44,061 nt of DNA from a virus: IMG/VR virus record IMGVR_UViG_3300009641_000005, positions 1 through 44,061 of that record. The stretch is one strand, 5' to 3'. Positions within the stretch are counted from its first letter, which is position 1; each line of letters opens with the position of its first letter. The translations under genes were made by a program, and so were the position numbers. A model generated the notes under the pieces. The model did no database searches. It had not been told where the DNA came from and was given only the letters and a program-made list of their open reading frames with translations. Positions 28,721 through 37,153 of this stretch are shown here, one piece after another.

Positions 28721-29227
28721 TTAGTACTGGGCCTTCTGCTTGCCGCCTTGCGGATAGACGATGTAGAACTGGTTGACGTACTCAGCCACCGAAGCGGCGT
28801 CTTGGGCGGCGGCACCCCGGTCGCTTTCAGCGGCGGTGGCATACTGGTCGGCTTGACCGGCGTTCGTACTGACAAACTCGGTGTCCGCCGTGGTCTGGTA
28901 GAAGGCGTTCAACTGGTCCTGCGTCGGGTTGGGGCCGAGGGCGGCCAGCGCAGCGTTGAAGATGTCCTGCTGGTTGGAGTTAATGGTGGCGGCGGTGCTG
29001 GCAGCGGACCGTGAGGCGGCAGCGGCGTCCGAAGCCTGCTGGGAGGCGGTGTTGACCGTCGTCTGGCAGCTGAGCAGCGCGTTCTCTTGATAGGGCTGCG
29101 GATTGGCCATGATCTGGCCGGCTTGGGCGTTCCCGGTATTGGTCACGCCTCGTGCGGTCTGGGCAGTCTGGACGGTGTTCCAGGCAGTCGTGCAAACGGC
29201 AACGACACTATCGCGGTTGGTAGGCAT
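28721..29227 (-). CDS. Ala/Gln/Asn-rich protein, 168 aa, probably structural
   Basis: The composition is very rich in Ala, Gln, Asn and Thr with a long helical stretch (AASRSAASTAATINSNQQDI, then FNAALAALGPNPTQDQLNAF). No catalytic motif, signal or membrane segment. Two Cys only. Such sequences occur in phage tail-associated and virion helper proteins. The ATG at 29227 is chosen (a TTG 36 bases upstream also reads in frame); it has no Shine-Dalgarno and lies in an A/C-rich leader (CAACCATCATATATTACT). The gene overlaps the upstream membrane-protein gene by 20 bases. Function unknown. Confidence 0.6.
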   Translation of the reverse strand: MPTNRDSVVAVCTTAWNTVQTAQTARGVTNTGNAQAGQIMANPQPYQENALLSCQTTVNTASQQASDAAAASRSAASTAATINSNQQDIFNAALAALGPNPTQDQLNAFYQTTADTEFVSTNAGQADQYATAAESDRGAAAQDAASVAEYVNQFYIVYPQGGKQKAQY

Positions 29228-29462
29228 AGTAATATATGATGGTTGACTGACTTGTGGTTGCAAAGGTTATATCTTCAAGATCAGGAGGTCTCGGTGGGTC
29301 GACCTTGGCTACTTCCCGTTTGATCCACGGAGTCACGTGCTGCCACAGCCAAACTGCACCAGTACGGATGTGGCCTTTGAAGAACCAAACAGCAGCGCCA
29401 CCAACCAGGTAGCCCGCGAGGGTATGGTAGTTAATGAAGAACAGTAACGTTTTTGTTATCAT
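29208..29462 (-). CDS. 84-aa membrane protein, holin candidate
   Basis: The N-terminus has one or two hydrophobic stretches (TKTLLFFINYHTLAGYLVGG and AAVWFFKGHIRTGAVWLWQH), then a Pro-rich hydrophilic end. Small size and position between tail and other small membrane genes suit a holin or other membrane-active protein, but this is only a guess. The ATG at 29462 follows the leader CAACCATAAACCAAC with no Shine-Dalgarno. The C-terminus overlaps the next gene. Confidence 0.62.
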   Translation of the reverse strand: MITKTLLFFINYHTLAGYLVGGAAVWFFKGHIRTGAVWLWQHVTPWIKREVAKVDPPRPPDLEDITFATTSQSTIIYYYAYQPR

Positions 29463-29487
29463 GTTGGTTTATGGTTGAGTTTACCGA

Positions 29488-30408
29488 TCAAATAAGCCTG
29501 AGTTTCGATAGGACTGCCTCATGAGCAGCTTTTGCCTTGTTATCTCCACCCCACCACTTATCCCACTCCTCCTTCACGGCAACACCTGCCTTCTCAGCCA
29601 ATGAAAAGCCGTGATGGGCCAAGGCTACCGCGTCGTCACGTGTCTTGGTCACTCCACGTAGTTTGATGGAGATATATCCTGCTACAAGCACTAGAATTGC
29701 CGACAGACCACCCAACGCCTTGATTCTGTCTCCCAAGGTCTCAGCGTTGTCAGCCCACTTAGCATTAGCACTGGTATACTTAGTAGCCACCTGGGATGTG
29801 ACCACCAGTGCCGTCGTCTGCTTGTCCAACTGCTTGACGGCAGCTACGGCCGTTGCATCAGAAGCGTTGGCGTGAGCGGTGACGGCCACCAGGGTAGCGT
29901 GCACGGCAACGGCATCAGTAGTCATCTGGGCAATCTTGGCGTCACGGTTGGCAATGGCTACCTTGTCATCTTCATGAGCGGCGAGCAGGCTGTCCCAGAT
30001 GGCTTTCTGTTCCGGCGACAAACTTTCACCCAGAGCCTTGTAGGACGATTCAGTTAACGTAGTGGCCAGTTTCACCACTGGTGATGGGTTTGGTTCCTTG
30101 AGCAGAGTTGCGTGCGCCGCGTAGCTGAACCCGGAAGCGTTAGCCTCGATGGTCTGATGCGTAGAGTCCAATTCCTGGTGGGCCTTAATAACTGCTGCTA
30201 CGGCTTGTTGGACGGCTTTCGTCTCATGTTGAACATCAACAGCCTGCTGTTCGGTCTTGGCTGCTGCAATCGCCGCCTTGTCTGCCACTGCCGTGTTGCG
30301 ACCGGGGGCAAACACTTTGAGGTACAGATATCCACAGAGAAGAAAGACGCCAACCCCTACTGGAACTATGAGGGGTATGGCACCTCGGTTTGAGTGTATG
30401 TTTTTCAT
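29488..30408 (-). CDS. 306-aa protein with two membrane segments and a long Ala-rich helix
   Basis: The ATG at 30408 is fixed by AAAGGAG 6 bases upstream; the larger frame to 30876 is the shadow of the neighbouring gene. Residues about 9-30 (GAIPLIVPVGVGVFLLCGYL) form a signal-anchor. Residues about 35-240 are mostly helical with many Ala, Lys, Thr and Glu (KAAIAAAKTEQQAVDVQHET). A second hydrophobic segment (LSAILVLVAGYISIKL) lies about 50 residues before the end, and the tail is basic. An inner-membrane protein with a long periplasm-facing or cytoplasmic coiled coil is suggested, for example a virion or lysis-related factor. No family is recognised. Confidence 0.65.
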   Translation of the reverse strand: MKNIHSNRGAIPLIVPVGVGVFLLCGYLYLKVFAPGRNTAVADKAAIAAAKTEQQAVDVQHETKAVQQAVAAVIKAHQELDSTHQTIEANASGFSYAAHATLLKEPNPSPVVKLATTLTESSYKALGESLSPEQKAIWDSLLAAHEDDKVAIANRDAKIAQMTTDAVAVHATLVAVTAHANASDATAVAAVKQLDKQTTALVVTSQVATKYTSANAKWADNAETLGDRIKALGGLSAILVLVAGYISIKLRGVTKTRDDAVALAHHGFSLAEKAGVAVKEEWDKWWGGDNKAKAAHEAVLSKLRLI

Positions 30409-30425
30409 GGGTCTCCTTTGTTGGT

Positions 30426-31142
30426 TTACGAAACTTTGAAAATCTCGACATTGTGGATGCGCAGCCGGTTGGACACCAAGGGAAGGCGGACCCAGAACCA
30501 ATCGGGTAGGGTTAGGGCAGCACTGGCGGCGTTCCAAGTCAGAGTGGCGGTGGCGGTGTAGGCCACGGTGAACAGCAGGTTGCGAAGGTTGGTACTGGTC
30601 TGGTCGGTAATTGCCGTGTTTGCCACGTAGTAGCTCATGGTAACCGTCTGATTGGATGCTCCGGGGTTGACCACAACGTACTTCTGGGCGTAGAAGGCGC
30701 AGTTGCCGGTAGCAAAGGACGGGGTGGCAATGCTGGTCGCGTCGTTCTTGGTCAGGTTGGTAGCTCCGTTCCATGATGAATGGTAACGGTAGGACGAACA
30801 ATCCAGCAAGCCCTGTCCGGCTCCATTCGCGGTCAGCGAGATGGCATTGGCTCCGCCAAAGCCTCCGTGGAAGCACGCCCCGATGAATTGTGATCCCGCC
30901 TTACCCGGAGGGATCACGGACGAGTCCTTCAAACCCATGGTGAACCAGTCAAGATAGCTGGCCGGGACTAGGGATTCGGCGGTGCAGGCAGCATCGTTGT
31001 TGTTGTAGGGAACGAACTGGTAGAGCATCCCCACCCGCACCTCATTCCAACTGGAACCGATGGTGGTTTGCCGCAGAAGACCACTACGACAGTCCAAAAT
31101 GCCATCTTGACGGGAGTTGACTGTAGCGATGACGATAGACAT
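30426..31142 (-). CDS. 238-aa beta-rich virion-type protein, paralogue of next gene
   Basis: This protein and that encoded at 31144-31887 are clear relatives. Both have GMLY-FVP, CTAES, GLKDSS-I-PG-AGSQF, V-N-G-SNQTVT-SY and LTWNAxSxALTLPDW-W-RLP..NRLRI in the same order. The product is Ser/Thr/Asn-rich with many beta strands, like exposed tail fibre or decoration proteins. No catalytic residues are seen. The ATG at 31142 lies directly behind the previous stop. Its divergence from the paralogue in the central region suggests selection on surface-exposed loops. Confidence 0.75.
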   Translation of the reverse strand: MSIVIATVNSRQDGILDCRSGLLRQTTIGSSWNEVRVGMLYQFVPYNNNDAACTAESLVPASYLDWFTMGLKDSSVIPPGKAGSQFIGACFHGGFGGANAISLTANGAGQGLLDCSSYRYHSSWNGATNLTKNDATSIATPSFATGNCAFYAQKYVVVNPGASNQTVTMSYYVANTAITDQTSTNLRNLLFTVAYTATATLTWNAASAALTLPDWFWVRLPLVSNRLRIHNVEIFKVS

Positions 31143-31143
31143 A

Positions 31144-31887
31144 TTAAGAAATCTTGTAAGCTGACAAACAAGTAATACGCAACCGGTTGGCGGTAGAAGG
31201 CAGTCGCATCCAAACCCAGTCGGGCAAGGTCAGGGCAACACTTGAGGCGTTCCAAGTAAGGGTGGGTCCGGTGGTCCAGTAGTTTCCAAAGATGTAGGTA
31301 TGGAGAGTGTAAGAAGACCCGTCAACGGCTGCTCCCGCGTTCATCATGTAAGAAACCGTCACCGTCTGGTTAGACAACCCAGCGTTGTTTACCACAAACT
31401 TCAGTCCGGCGATGGCGTTGACAGTCGTGGCTGACCACTTAGCAAAGCTGAGGCTGGTGCTGTCTGCTGACCCAGCCAACAAGGTCGCGCCGTTGTACGC
31501 AGCGATGTACCGCTTTGTCCCGCCTCCGGTCCCGCCTTGCTCCATCAGACCAGCGGCGCTTTGGTTGGAGGTGAGGGTGATTGTGGAACCTGAAGTAGTA
31601 CCCGGCCAACACCACCCCATGAATTGACTACCCGCCCGTCCAGGTAGAATGATGCTGCTATCCTTCAACCCGAAGTTGAACCACTGCAACGGCCCGGAGG
31701 GAGTCACCATCGGACTCTCCGCCGTGCAGTAGGTGTCGTCGTTGCCAGCAGGAACGAACGTGTAAAGCATCCCAATTCTCATCTCGATCCAACTGGCTCC
31801 AAACGAGGTCTGCCGATGGTAGTAATTCTGGGTGTCCAGAATCCCCACTATATCGGTGGTATTAACGGTTTGGATTTTGCAGCCCAT
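31144..31887 (-). CDS. 247-aa beta-rich virion-type protein, paralogue of preceding gene product
   Basis: Paralogue of the 238-aa protein encoded at 30426-31142, probably from tandem duplication. Shared blocks are GMLYTFVPAGNDD, CTAES, FGLKDSSIILPGRAGSQF, SNQTVTVSYMMN and TLTWNASSVALTLPDW. The central part (GTTSGSTITLTSNQSAAGLM) differs from its partner. It likely belongs to the tail-tip or receptor-binding set that follows gene J. No signal peptide or membrane segment. ATG 31887; upstream leader AACTCTTAACTCCA has no Shine-Dalgarno, so translation may depend on the upstream gene 5 bases away. Confidence 0.75.
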   Translation of the reverse strand: MGCKIQTVNTTDIVGILDTQNYYHRQTSFGASWIEMRIGMLYTFVPAGNDDTYCTAESPMVTPSGPLQWFNFGLKDSSIILPGRAGSQFMGWCWPGTTSGSTITLTSNQSAAGLMEQGGTGGGTKRYIAAYNGATLLAGSADSTSLSFAKWSATTVNAIAGLKFVVNNAGLSNQTVTVSYMMNAGAAVDGSSYTLHTYIFGNYWTTGPTLTWNASSVALTLPDWVWMRLPSTANRLRITCLSAYKIS

Positions 31888-31892
31888 TGGAG

Positions 31893-32411
31893 TTAAGAGT
31901 TGATCAAGTTAATGTCGGCGTTTCCACCCCACGCGTTTCCCAATCCTCCAGCATAGGGAGCAGTGTAGGGAGTTCCACCGGTCAAAGAGTTAACAGTAGT
32001 TCCAGACAAACCCGAATAGCCTTGGAAATCATCCCCATTCCAGGTATACTGAAAGTCCGTAATGGAAGCAGCACCAGCCCATGCGTTGCCCACCAGAGCG
32101 GGGTTGGTAGAAGAGTATGGTGAACCCCCGCTCAACGAAGAGTAGGTTCCGTTAGAGTACGACTGCATGTCATCCCCGTTCCAAGTGTAGTCGAAGTAAA
32201 GAATCTGACCGCTGTTCTTCCATAGCAGGTTCCCAAACGTGTCCGTGTTGATGTCCAGCCGGTCATAGGTAGCTGAGGGATATTGTTGGAAGTTTTCGTT
32301 CGACTCACGGAAGAAGAAATCAGGTGAGGAACCAGTAATGACAGATTCCCTCCAGCCGGAGTAGTTTCCTCCGGTCTTGGTCGAGTAATTACCGTTTTGG
32401 CTCCTGAACAT
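31893..32411 (-). CDS. 172-aa Tyr/Gly/Asn/Ser-rich protein with internal repeat
   Basis: The second half holds an imperfect duplication of about 40 residues: YTWNGDDMQSYSNGTYSSLS followed by GGSPYSSTNPALVGNAWAG, then YTWNGDDFQGYSGLSGTTVN followed by GGTPYTAPYAGGLGNAWGG. High Tyr, Asn, Gly and Ser content and repeats are usual for fibre-type or adhesive virion proteins. It starts at ATG 32411, three bases after the stop of the gene at 32414-32782. No enzyme motif, signal or membrane segment. Likely a surface protein of the tail region. Confidence 0.7.
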   Translation of the reverse strand: MFRSQNGNYSTKTGGNYSGWRESVITGSSPDFFFRESNENFQQYPSATYDRLDINTDTFGNLLWKNSGQILYFDYTWNGDDMQSYSNGTYSSLSGGSPYSSTNPALVGNAWAGAASITDFQYTWNGDDFQGYSGLSGTTVNSLTGGTPYTAPYAGGLGNAWGGNADINLINS

Positions 32412-32413
32412 GG

Positions 32414-32782
32414 TTATTGGGCATAATCACCAAACAGAACAAGGTTGACCTTGTTGGCAACATCAGCAGACATGAAAACAGCATCGTGGAGAGAGGTGAG
32501 AACAATTCCCATCGCCGGAAACTCTTCCTCGATCCATTCTCCCGGACCCATAGTGTATTGCATAACTTGATTGGCAGCGGAAGGTGTCCCCAAAGCCCCT
32601 CCGCTGGCCTGCACTAAGTAAGCCTTAACCACCCGAGCCGCAGTATCCGAGTTGAACAGCCGCCATCCCTTTATGTAGGTCGTGGTGGCCGGGGTGCCGG
32701 GATTGTCATATACGGCAGCCGCAGCAGCAGCCAGTTGTTGAACTAACGCGGCGTTTAGAGTTTGATGTGTTAAGGTAGCCAT
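32414..32782 (-). CDS. 122-aa small tail-region protein
   Basis: The product has an Ala-rich N-terminal helix (LVQQLAAAAAAVYDNPGTPA) and a beta-rich remainder (TTYIKGWRLFNSDTAARVVK, later GEWIEEEFPAMGIVLTSLHD). This resembles small phage head/tail decoration-type proteins that trimerise by strands, but no family is certain. Gene order between fibre-like proteins suggests a virion part. ATG 32782 is preceded by TTTCTCTACC with no Shine-Dalgarno. Confidence 0.62.
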   Translation of the reverse strand: MATLTHQTLNAALVQQLAAAAAAVYDNPGTPATTTYIKGWRLFNSDTAARVVKAYLVQASGGALGTPSAANQVMQYTMGPGEWIEEEFPAMGIVLTSLHDAVFMSADVANKVNLVLFGDYAQ

Positions 32783-32794
32783 GGTAGAGAAAGG

Positions 32795-33718
32795 TTATTC
32801 AAAGAGCCAAATATCACGGGCGTCCAAGGTTGCAGAGGCTCCAGCGGCTGACAAGATGCCCCCGGATAGGCTTAGATTAGTTCCAACCTGGATTTCCTCA
32901 ATCGCTCCGGCTGCCGCAGTTGAACGGCCAAGCATTCGGTTTGAGTTCATGGTCAGACCGGAGCCGGTGATCAGACCAGTCGCCACCAGAGCTGCAAGCA
33001 GTACCCCACTATCCTTAACCAGCCTCCCCGTGGTCCCGTTGAAAAGAGCTATCCTTGAGTCCACCGATGAGGCAGGACCGATCACTGCCCCATCTATGTT
33101 CGTTTGGAGACAAACCCAGTCGGCCCCGACCGTTGCCTGATCGCCACCGGAGTTGGCGATGATACAGATCAGGGTATCTCCAACCTCCACAGCAATACCG
33201 GAAGCCCCTCCGATCTTGCCCGCCACTGACACCTTGTAAACCCAGCCAATGCTTGCCGCAGGATAGTTAGGATTACCAGAGCAGTTAATCACCCCCTTGA
33301 AAATCATAGCCTCGCTCGCAGCCAACAGGGCATCACAGTAAGCCTTGACCGCCTTCTGGGATGGAACTTTGCTGTCAGAGGGACTGCCCCCACCCAGAGA
33401 AACATCTGTCGCAAGAGTTAGCAGCGCAAACCAGTCAGCAATGTCCAGCCCCACCCTGGCAATGCAACGGTAGAGAGTATTATTGTCTGAGCACCAGCAC
33501 ATGTCGCCGGGGAAGCACCCCTGCTCCTCAGTATTAAACAGGTTAAGCATCTCATCCATCGTCACCGTACCATGCCAGATCGGGGAAATTAGGTAATCAC
33601 CGACGAAGAACCGGTGCTGGTCCGTGGTGGCATTCAATTCGTCCGGGTCAATGAAACGCAGGGCAGCCTGACGCTGTTCCTCCGTTCCATTCAAGGGTAT
33701 CAGTGGGGTGCGTGCCAT
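32795..33718 (-). CDS. fibre-type tail protein, 307 aa
   Basis: The N-terminus (ARTPLIPLNGTEEQRQAALR) and the long Ala/Gly/Ser/Val-rich rest (LGGGSPSDSKVPSQKAVKAY, later GTNLSLSGGILSAAGASATL) are typical of phage tail fibres. SKVPSQKAVKAYCDALLAAS is the common phage-fibre repeat pattern (VPSQKAVKAYVD) found in structural fibre genes. It would form a trimeric fibre attached to the tail tip. The ATG at 33718 is chosen (GAAGGG 8 bases upstream) over an upstream GTG. The protein ends TLDARDIWLFE. It sits immediately after gene J and the 47-aa gene. Confidence 0.78.
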   Translation of the reverse strand: MARTPLIPLNGTEEQRQAALRFIDPDELNATTDQHRFFVGDYLISPIWHGTVTMDEMLNLFNTEEQGCFPGDMCWCSDNNTLYRCIARVGLDIADWFALLTLATDVSLGGGSPSDSKVPSQKAVKAYCDALLAASEAMIFKGVINCSGNPNYPAASIGWVYKVSVAGKIGGASGIAVEVGDTLICIIANSGGDQATVGADWVCLQTNIDGAVIGPASSVDSRIALFNGTTGRLVKDSGVLLAALVATGLITGSGLTMNSNRMLGRSTAAAGAIEEIQVGTNLSLSGGILSAAGASATLDARDIWLFE

Positions 33719-33720
33719 GT

Positions 33721-33864
33721 TCAGCCCTTCTTTTTCCCACAACACCCGTTAACCAGGACCGCCTGCACAAAGTCCGGTTTATATACCACCTTTTTCTGGG
33801 GATGGGTGCGCCGCCATTCGGATGTCAGCGTTGGATTCACCACGGTGTATCGAGAATCGCTCAT
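33721..33864 (-). CDS. 47-aa protein coupled to tail tip gene
   Basis: Read by eye: ATG at 33864 overlaps the stop of the J-like gene (ATGA, 33861-33864) and TGA ends at 33721, two bases before the fibre start. The product starts MSDSRYTVVNPTLTSEWRRT, is basic and ends NGCCGKKKG. The tight overlaps at both sides support translation; no family is known. A Cys-Cys and Lys-rich tail might bind metal or another virion protein. Confidence 0.65.
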   Translation of the reverse strand: MSDSRYTVVNPTLTSEWRRTHPQKKVVYKPDFVQAVLVNGCCGKKKG

Positions 33865-36698
33865 GAGGTAGTGTCCACCAATTCTACCCTATCCACGATG
33901 GTTTCGTATCCGTCATCATTGGGTATCCGATACCAGAGAGGAGACGCATAGCCCTTGACGCAGTCATCTGCTGAGGCAGTAAAATCCTTCGCCTGATTGG
34001 AGAAGTAAACGAAGTCCCCCGTACCATAGTTGCGCCGGTAAAAATAAGCAGTCAATGTATAGGAATGGCCTTCGATCAGGTCCTCTGGCTTGGCATGGAG
34101 CTTGACCTTTCCCTCCCGGATGAATACATCCTTTTTCTCCGTCCCCGTCCGTAATGAAACATAGGCATGGCAGCAACCATGATTGGAGGCAGGCTGGCAG
34201 TCCACTACTGGGTCCAACTCACTATCTGGCACGCTCAGGATGTCATCATAAGTGGCGTATGGTGGGGAAGTCTCTGCCAGGGCCCGCTTAATCACATCGT
34301 CAATCGTATCCTCCTGACTTAGGGTCTCCGTCATCTCACCAGATGCCTTCTGATACCGGAGTGGACTGGGGCTTTTCTGGATACAGGATTCCGTACCCGC
34401 AATCGTCCTCAACGTTGCAGTAAGTGAGGTTACCTCGGTCGTACCGGCGGGGAAGTCACTTTCACTGGGGCCTCCTCCCTGCGGCACCCCATCAATCGTC
34501 TTGGTGGAGGTATCAGTCTCCGTAATGGCACAGGTCGGAGGAGTAGTCGCTAGATGTGGCCGATAGTCATCCTCCAGATTCCAGGTATCCTCGGTGTCGT
34601 GCATCTGGCAATTCAGAGAGTAGCAGACAACTGTTGTGCCAGGGGCCGCACTCGATGGGGCACCCCACTGGTCTCCATAGTTGTACCGACCGACAAAGGA
34701 CCAGATAGTCACAGGCATCTCATTGGAAAAGTAGCCCAAATCCCGGTCCCAGGTGTCCCCGTCAAAGAAGGTATATTGAATCGGGTCACCACCGTTATTG
34801 ATTGAACCCCCAATATGAATCTTGGGGGTACCTAGAGTGGAGGAGCAGTGTCCAGTGAATCGGAGGGTAGTATTGTCAAGGCGGTACCAGGTGACATATC
34901 CGGTGGCCGTGTCCCCTCCCCCACCATCATAGTCTGGAGGATTCAGCTGGCCAGAAGAGGAGCCCCCGCCATCTGAGCAGCCGCTGTTGTTGTATTCCTT
35001 CAGCGAAATAGTGCCAACCTTGGTGCGGTCCTTGTAGAAACGGGGAGGGTCGCTCTCCTGTCCATCCTCCTCCTTGAATCCGCAGAATGAACCCTGACAG
35101 GTCTTCATCCGGCACTCAGCATAGCCATAGACAGCAGGACTTGGCAACAGGTCTGGATACCTCCCGGGATTGCCTCCACCTCCTCCACCACCAGGGATGG
35201 GCACCGGTCCTCGCGGGATCACTCCAATTGGTGGGGAAGTAGCATTATCACACTTGTCATCATCCAACTCAGGGTCCCAATCCCAAATCGATGGATCAAC
35301 CTGCTGGAGGTCCATGCTAATCTCAATTGCCCCATCGCTCCCGACCGACCACTGCCAAGTCACCACCAGCATAGGCATACCCTTGGCTGAGTTGTCGGGA
35401 TCGACGTACCCCAATTCAGGAATGTAGAGAAGTATAGGTAATCCCGCCTCGCAGCGCAGCCCATTGACGTCAGTTTTAATTGAGCAAGTTCCAGAGAAGC
35501 GAGACCGCATCAAATTAATCTTAGCCAACCGCCGAGCCAGAGGGATGGTGTTCGCCCAATCAAAGTCGACTTGATTAGGTAGCGGACCCCCATCATCGGT
35601 CACGAAATCGCTCTTTTCATAAGCCGGGTAATCAGTTGCCTGCCAGTTGTTTGATTCCAACGTGAAGGTCCCAAAAACCTGATTCACCCGATTAATCTTC
35701 GAAGTGCGAGTTGAAGCAGTGACGTTAGCAATTAGAATTGATTTATCGACGGTAAAGGTAGGCTCCACCCACGCCCCGGCATAGACGCGCCACTTCCCAC
35801 CTGAGTAGACACGAGTCCCGGCCATTGAGGCAATGAAGTTGTTGATAATATCTTCCGCCGAGTCATCCATCGAAATGACCCCATCAAAGGTATATCTCTT
35901 CTGCGGAACGTAACCAGAGCGAGAGGCACAGGAAGGTTTCGTTGGAACAATCTCATCGCAAATGTTCGCCGCAGCAATTAGCTCATCCACGCCAATCTCA
36001 TTCACCGACAGCCCCGGACCTAAGTCGGGCAACATGACATAGTGGTTCTGACAGAGCGCCGGATTATCCGTGTAAGCGGTAGGATAAGGATCACCAGAGG
36101 TCGTCGGTAGCCGTGGGTCCCAAATGTCATTCCTACCTTTGCACACAAAGCTGATATTAGGCACCCCATTCGCAAAGACCGTCGTATCATACTTCATCTG
36201 GACCCAGGCACACGCCACGCCAACCATCTTGTCAGTTTCGCCCCAATGCCCAGATGGATCCACTCCAATTGCTAACGCGGTTTGGTCGAGTGTTCCTAAG
36301 CGATACTCAACATAGACATGACCAATCCAGGGATTAGCTGAATAGGTCCCATCGGAATTAAGGACTGTACCAGTCGGCACCCAGCCTGCCCCGCTTGCAG
36401 CCAATGGACACTTCACATTATCAAACCACAGCTCTTCAACCTGCTGAATCGGCCCATCACACAGAGCCAGGATGAAATTGAGGTACTCATTATTGGTTCC
36501 GTTGGTGAAGATAAAGACTTCAATCCCTCCGATCCTGCGCCTCCCATAAATGATCTGGCGGGCTTGAGTGGCGCTCTGAATCATCGTGGTCGTGCCAGAG
36601 CCGGTCTTCTTCAGCCGCTTGGCCTCCATGTAGGCACTAACGGCGACGATTGCGGTCAGCGCGTACAGCCCATAGATGACGATTGTTTCGATGCCCAT
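33861..36698 (-). CDS. tail tip / host specificity protein J-like, 945 aa
   Basis: The largest virion gene downstream of the tape measure, in the place of phage lambda J. The N-terminus has a hydrophobic stretch (TIVIYGLYALTAIVAVSAYM) followed by TQARQIIYGRRRIGGIEVFI, LNFILALCDGPIQQVEELWF and SFVCKGRNDIWDPRLP, the usual N-terminal tip domain order (hub domain with repeated strands). The middle contains a Gly run (IPGGGGGGGNPGRYPD), and the C-terminal third is Cys- and Tyr-rich, probably host-binding. It would close the tail and contact the receptor. The ATG at 36698 is chosen; the longer frame starting TTG overlaps the previous gene. Confidence 0.8.
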   Translation of the reverse strand: MGIETIVIYGLYALTAIVAVSAYMEAKRLKKTGSGTTTMIQSATQARQIIYGRRRIGGIEVFIFTNGTNNEYLNFILALCDGPIQQVEELWFDNVKCPLAASGAGWVPTGTVLNSDGTYSANPWIGHVYVEYRLGTLDQTALAIGVDPSGHWGETDKMVGVACAWVQMKYDTTVFANGVPNISFVCKGRNDIWDPRLPTTSGDPYPTAYTDNPALCQNHYVMLPDLGPGLSVNEIGVDELIAAANICDEIVPTKPSCASRSGYVPQKRYTFDGVISMDDSAEDIINNFIASMAGTRVYSGGKWRVYAGAWVEPTFTVDKSILIANVTASTRTSKINRVNQVFGTFTLESNNWQATDYPAYEKSDFVTDDGGPLPNQVDFDWANTIPLARRLAKINLMRSRFSGTCSIKTDVNGLRCEAGLPILLYIPELGYVDPDNSAKGMPMLVVTWQWSVGSDGAIEISMDLQQVDPSIWDWDPELDDDKCDNATSPPIGVIPRGPVPIPGGGGGGGNPGRYPDLLPSPAVYGYAECRMKTCQGSFCGFKEEDGQESDPPRFYKDRTKVGTISLKEYNNSGCSDGGGSSSGQLNPPDYDGGGGDTATGYVTWYRLDNTTLRFTGHCSSTLGTPKIHIGGSINNGGDPIQYTFFDGDTWDRDLGYFSNEMPVTIWSFVGRYNYGDQWGAPSSAAPGTTVVCYSLNCQMHDTEDTWNLEDDYRPHLATTPPTCAITETDTSTKTIDGVPQGGGPSESDFPAGTTEVTSLTATLRTIAGTESCIQKSPSPLRYQKASGEMTETLSQEDTIDDVIKRALAETSPPYATYDDILSVPDSELDPVVDCQPASNHGCCHAYVSLRTGTEKKDVFIREGKVKLHAKPEDLIEGHSYTLTAYFYRRNYGTGDFVYFSNQAKDFTASADDCVKGYASPLWYRIPNDDGYETIVDRVELVDTTS

Positions 36699-36700
36699 GA

Positions 36701-37153
36701 TCAGAAGGGTATGTGCCAAGCGGCCTTGGCCCGATTCATCGGGATCTTAATGAGCCCCTTTAGACCCGGGCTCATCGCATACTGCCCGACGCAAATGCCT
36801 AATCCCTGCTCCAATTCATTCTTGCCCACGTCTCCGGAGAAGAAGACAGGATCCCCACGCTGGGCCATTCTCCAGTCGCATGGTTGAATTCCAACTTGGG
36901 TGAGGACCTTATCAGCAGCGTGGAGGAAACCATCCTTCCCGAGCTTAGAAAGCAGCCTACTCGCCCCTAAGTCGGAGCGGTACTGCTTAGTGAACTCCTC
37001 GCCCAGCTTGACCCCGGTAATCTCAAAGATCATTAGGGCAGTGAAGCGAACGCAATCATTAAGCCGACGGTGGAAGGGCTTCCACTCCCGACGGGCAATG
37101 ACGGAATGATAATGTTTCTCCCAATTAGGCAGACGATGTGTAATCTGGATCAT
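36701..37153 (-). CDS. 150-aa probable NlpC/P60-like (DUF6950-type) protein of the tail tip
   Basis: The position between a distal tail gene and gene J is the lambda gpK/NlpC slot. Residues about 25-50 (WKPFHRRLNDCVRFTALMIF) include the Asp-Cys pair expected for the catalytic Cys of a cysteine peptidase, and AQRGDPVFFSGDVG with the later LGICVGQYAM is the strand pair that follows in such folds. The catalytic His is not certain (GQYAM where H is common). It may cleave peptidoglycan during entry. ATG 37153 overlaps the upstream stop (ATGA). The longer frame from 37195 is unneeded. Confidence 0.6.
   Translation of the reverse strand: MIQITHRLPNWEKHYHSVIARREWKPFHRRLNDCVRFTALMIFEITGVKLGEEFTKQYRSDLGASRLLSKLGKDGFLHAADKVLTQVGIQPCDWRMAQRGDPVFFSGDVGKNELEQGLGICVGQYAMSPGLKGLIKIPMNRAKAAWHIPF

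Noticed and set aside
28419-30408. Lysis cassette
   Set aside because: Several small membrane proteins are present, but no endolysin, spanin pair or lipobox is visible, so only holin candidacy is mentioned for one gene.
30409-30876. N-terminal extension of the two-membrane-segment protein (frame open to 30876)
   Set aside because: The extension lies antiphase inside the neighbouring paralogue gene, while ATG 30408 has a strong Shine-Dalgarno; the extension is an overlap shadow.
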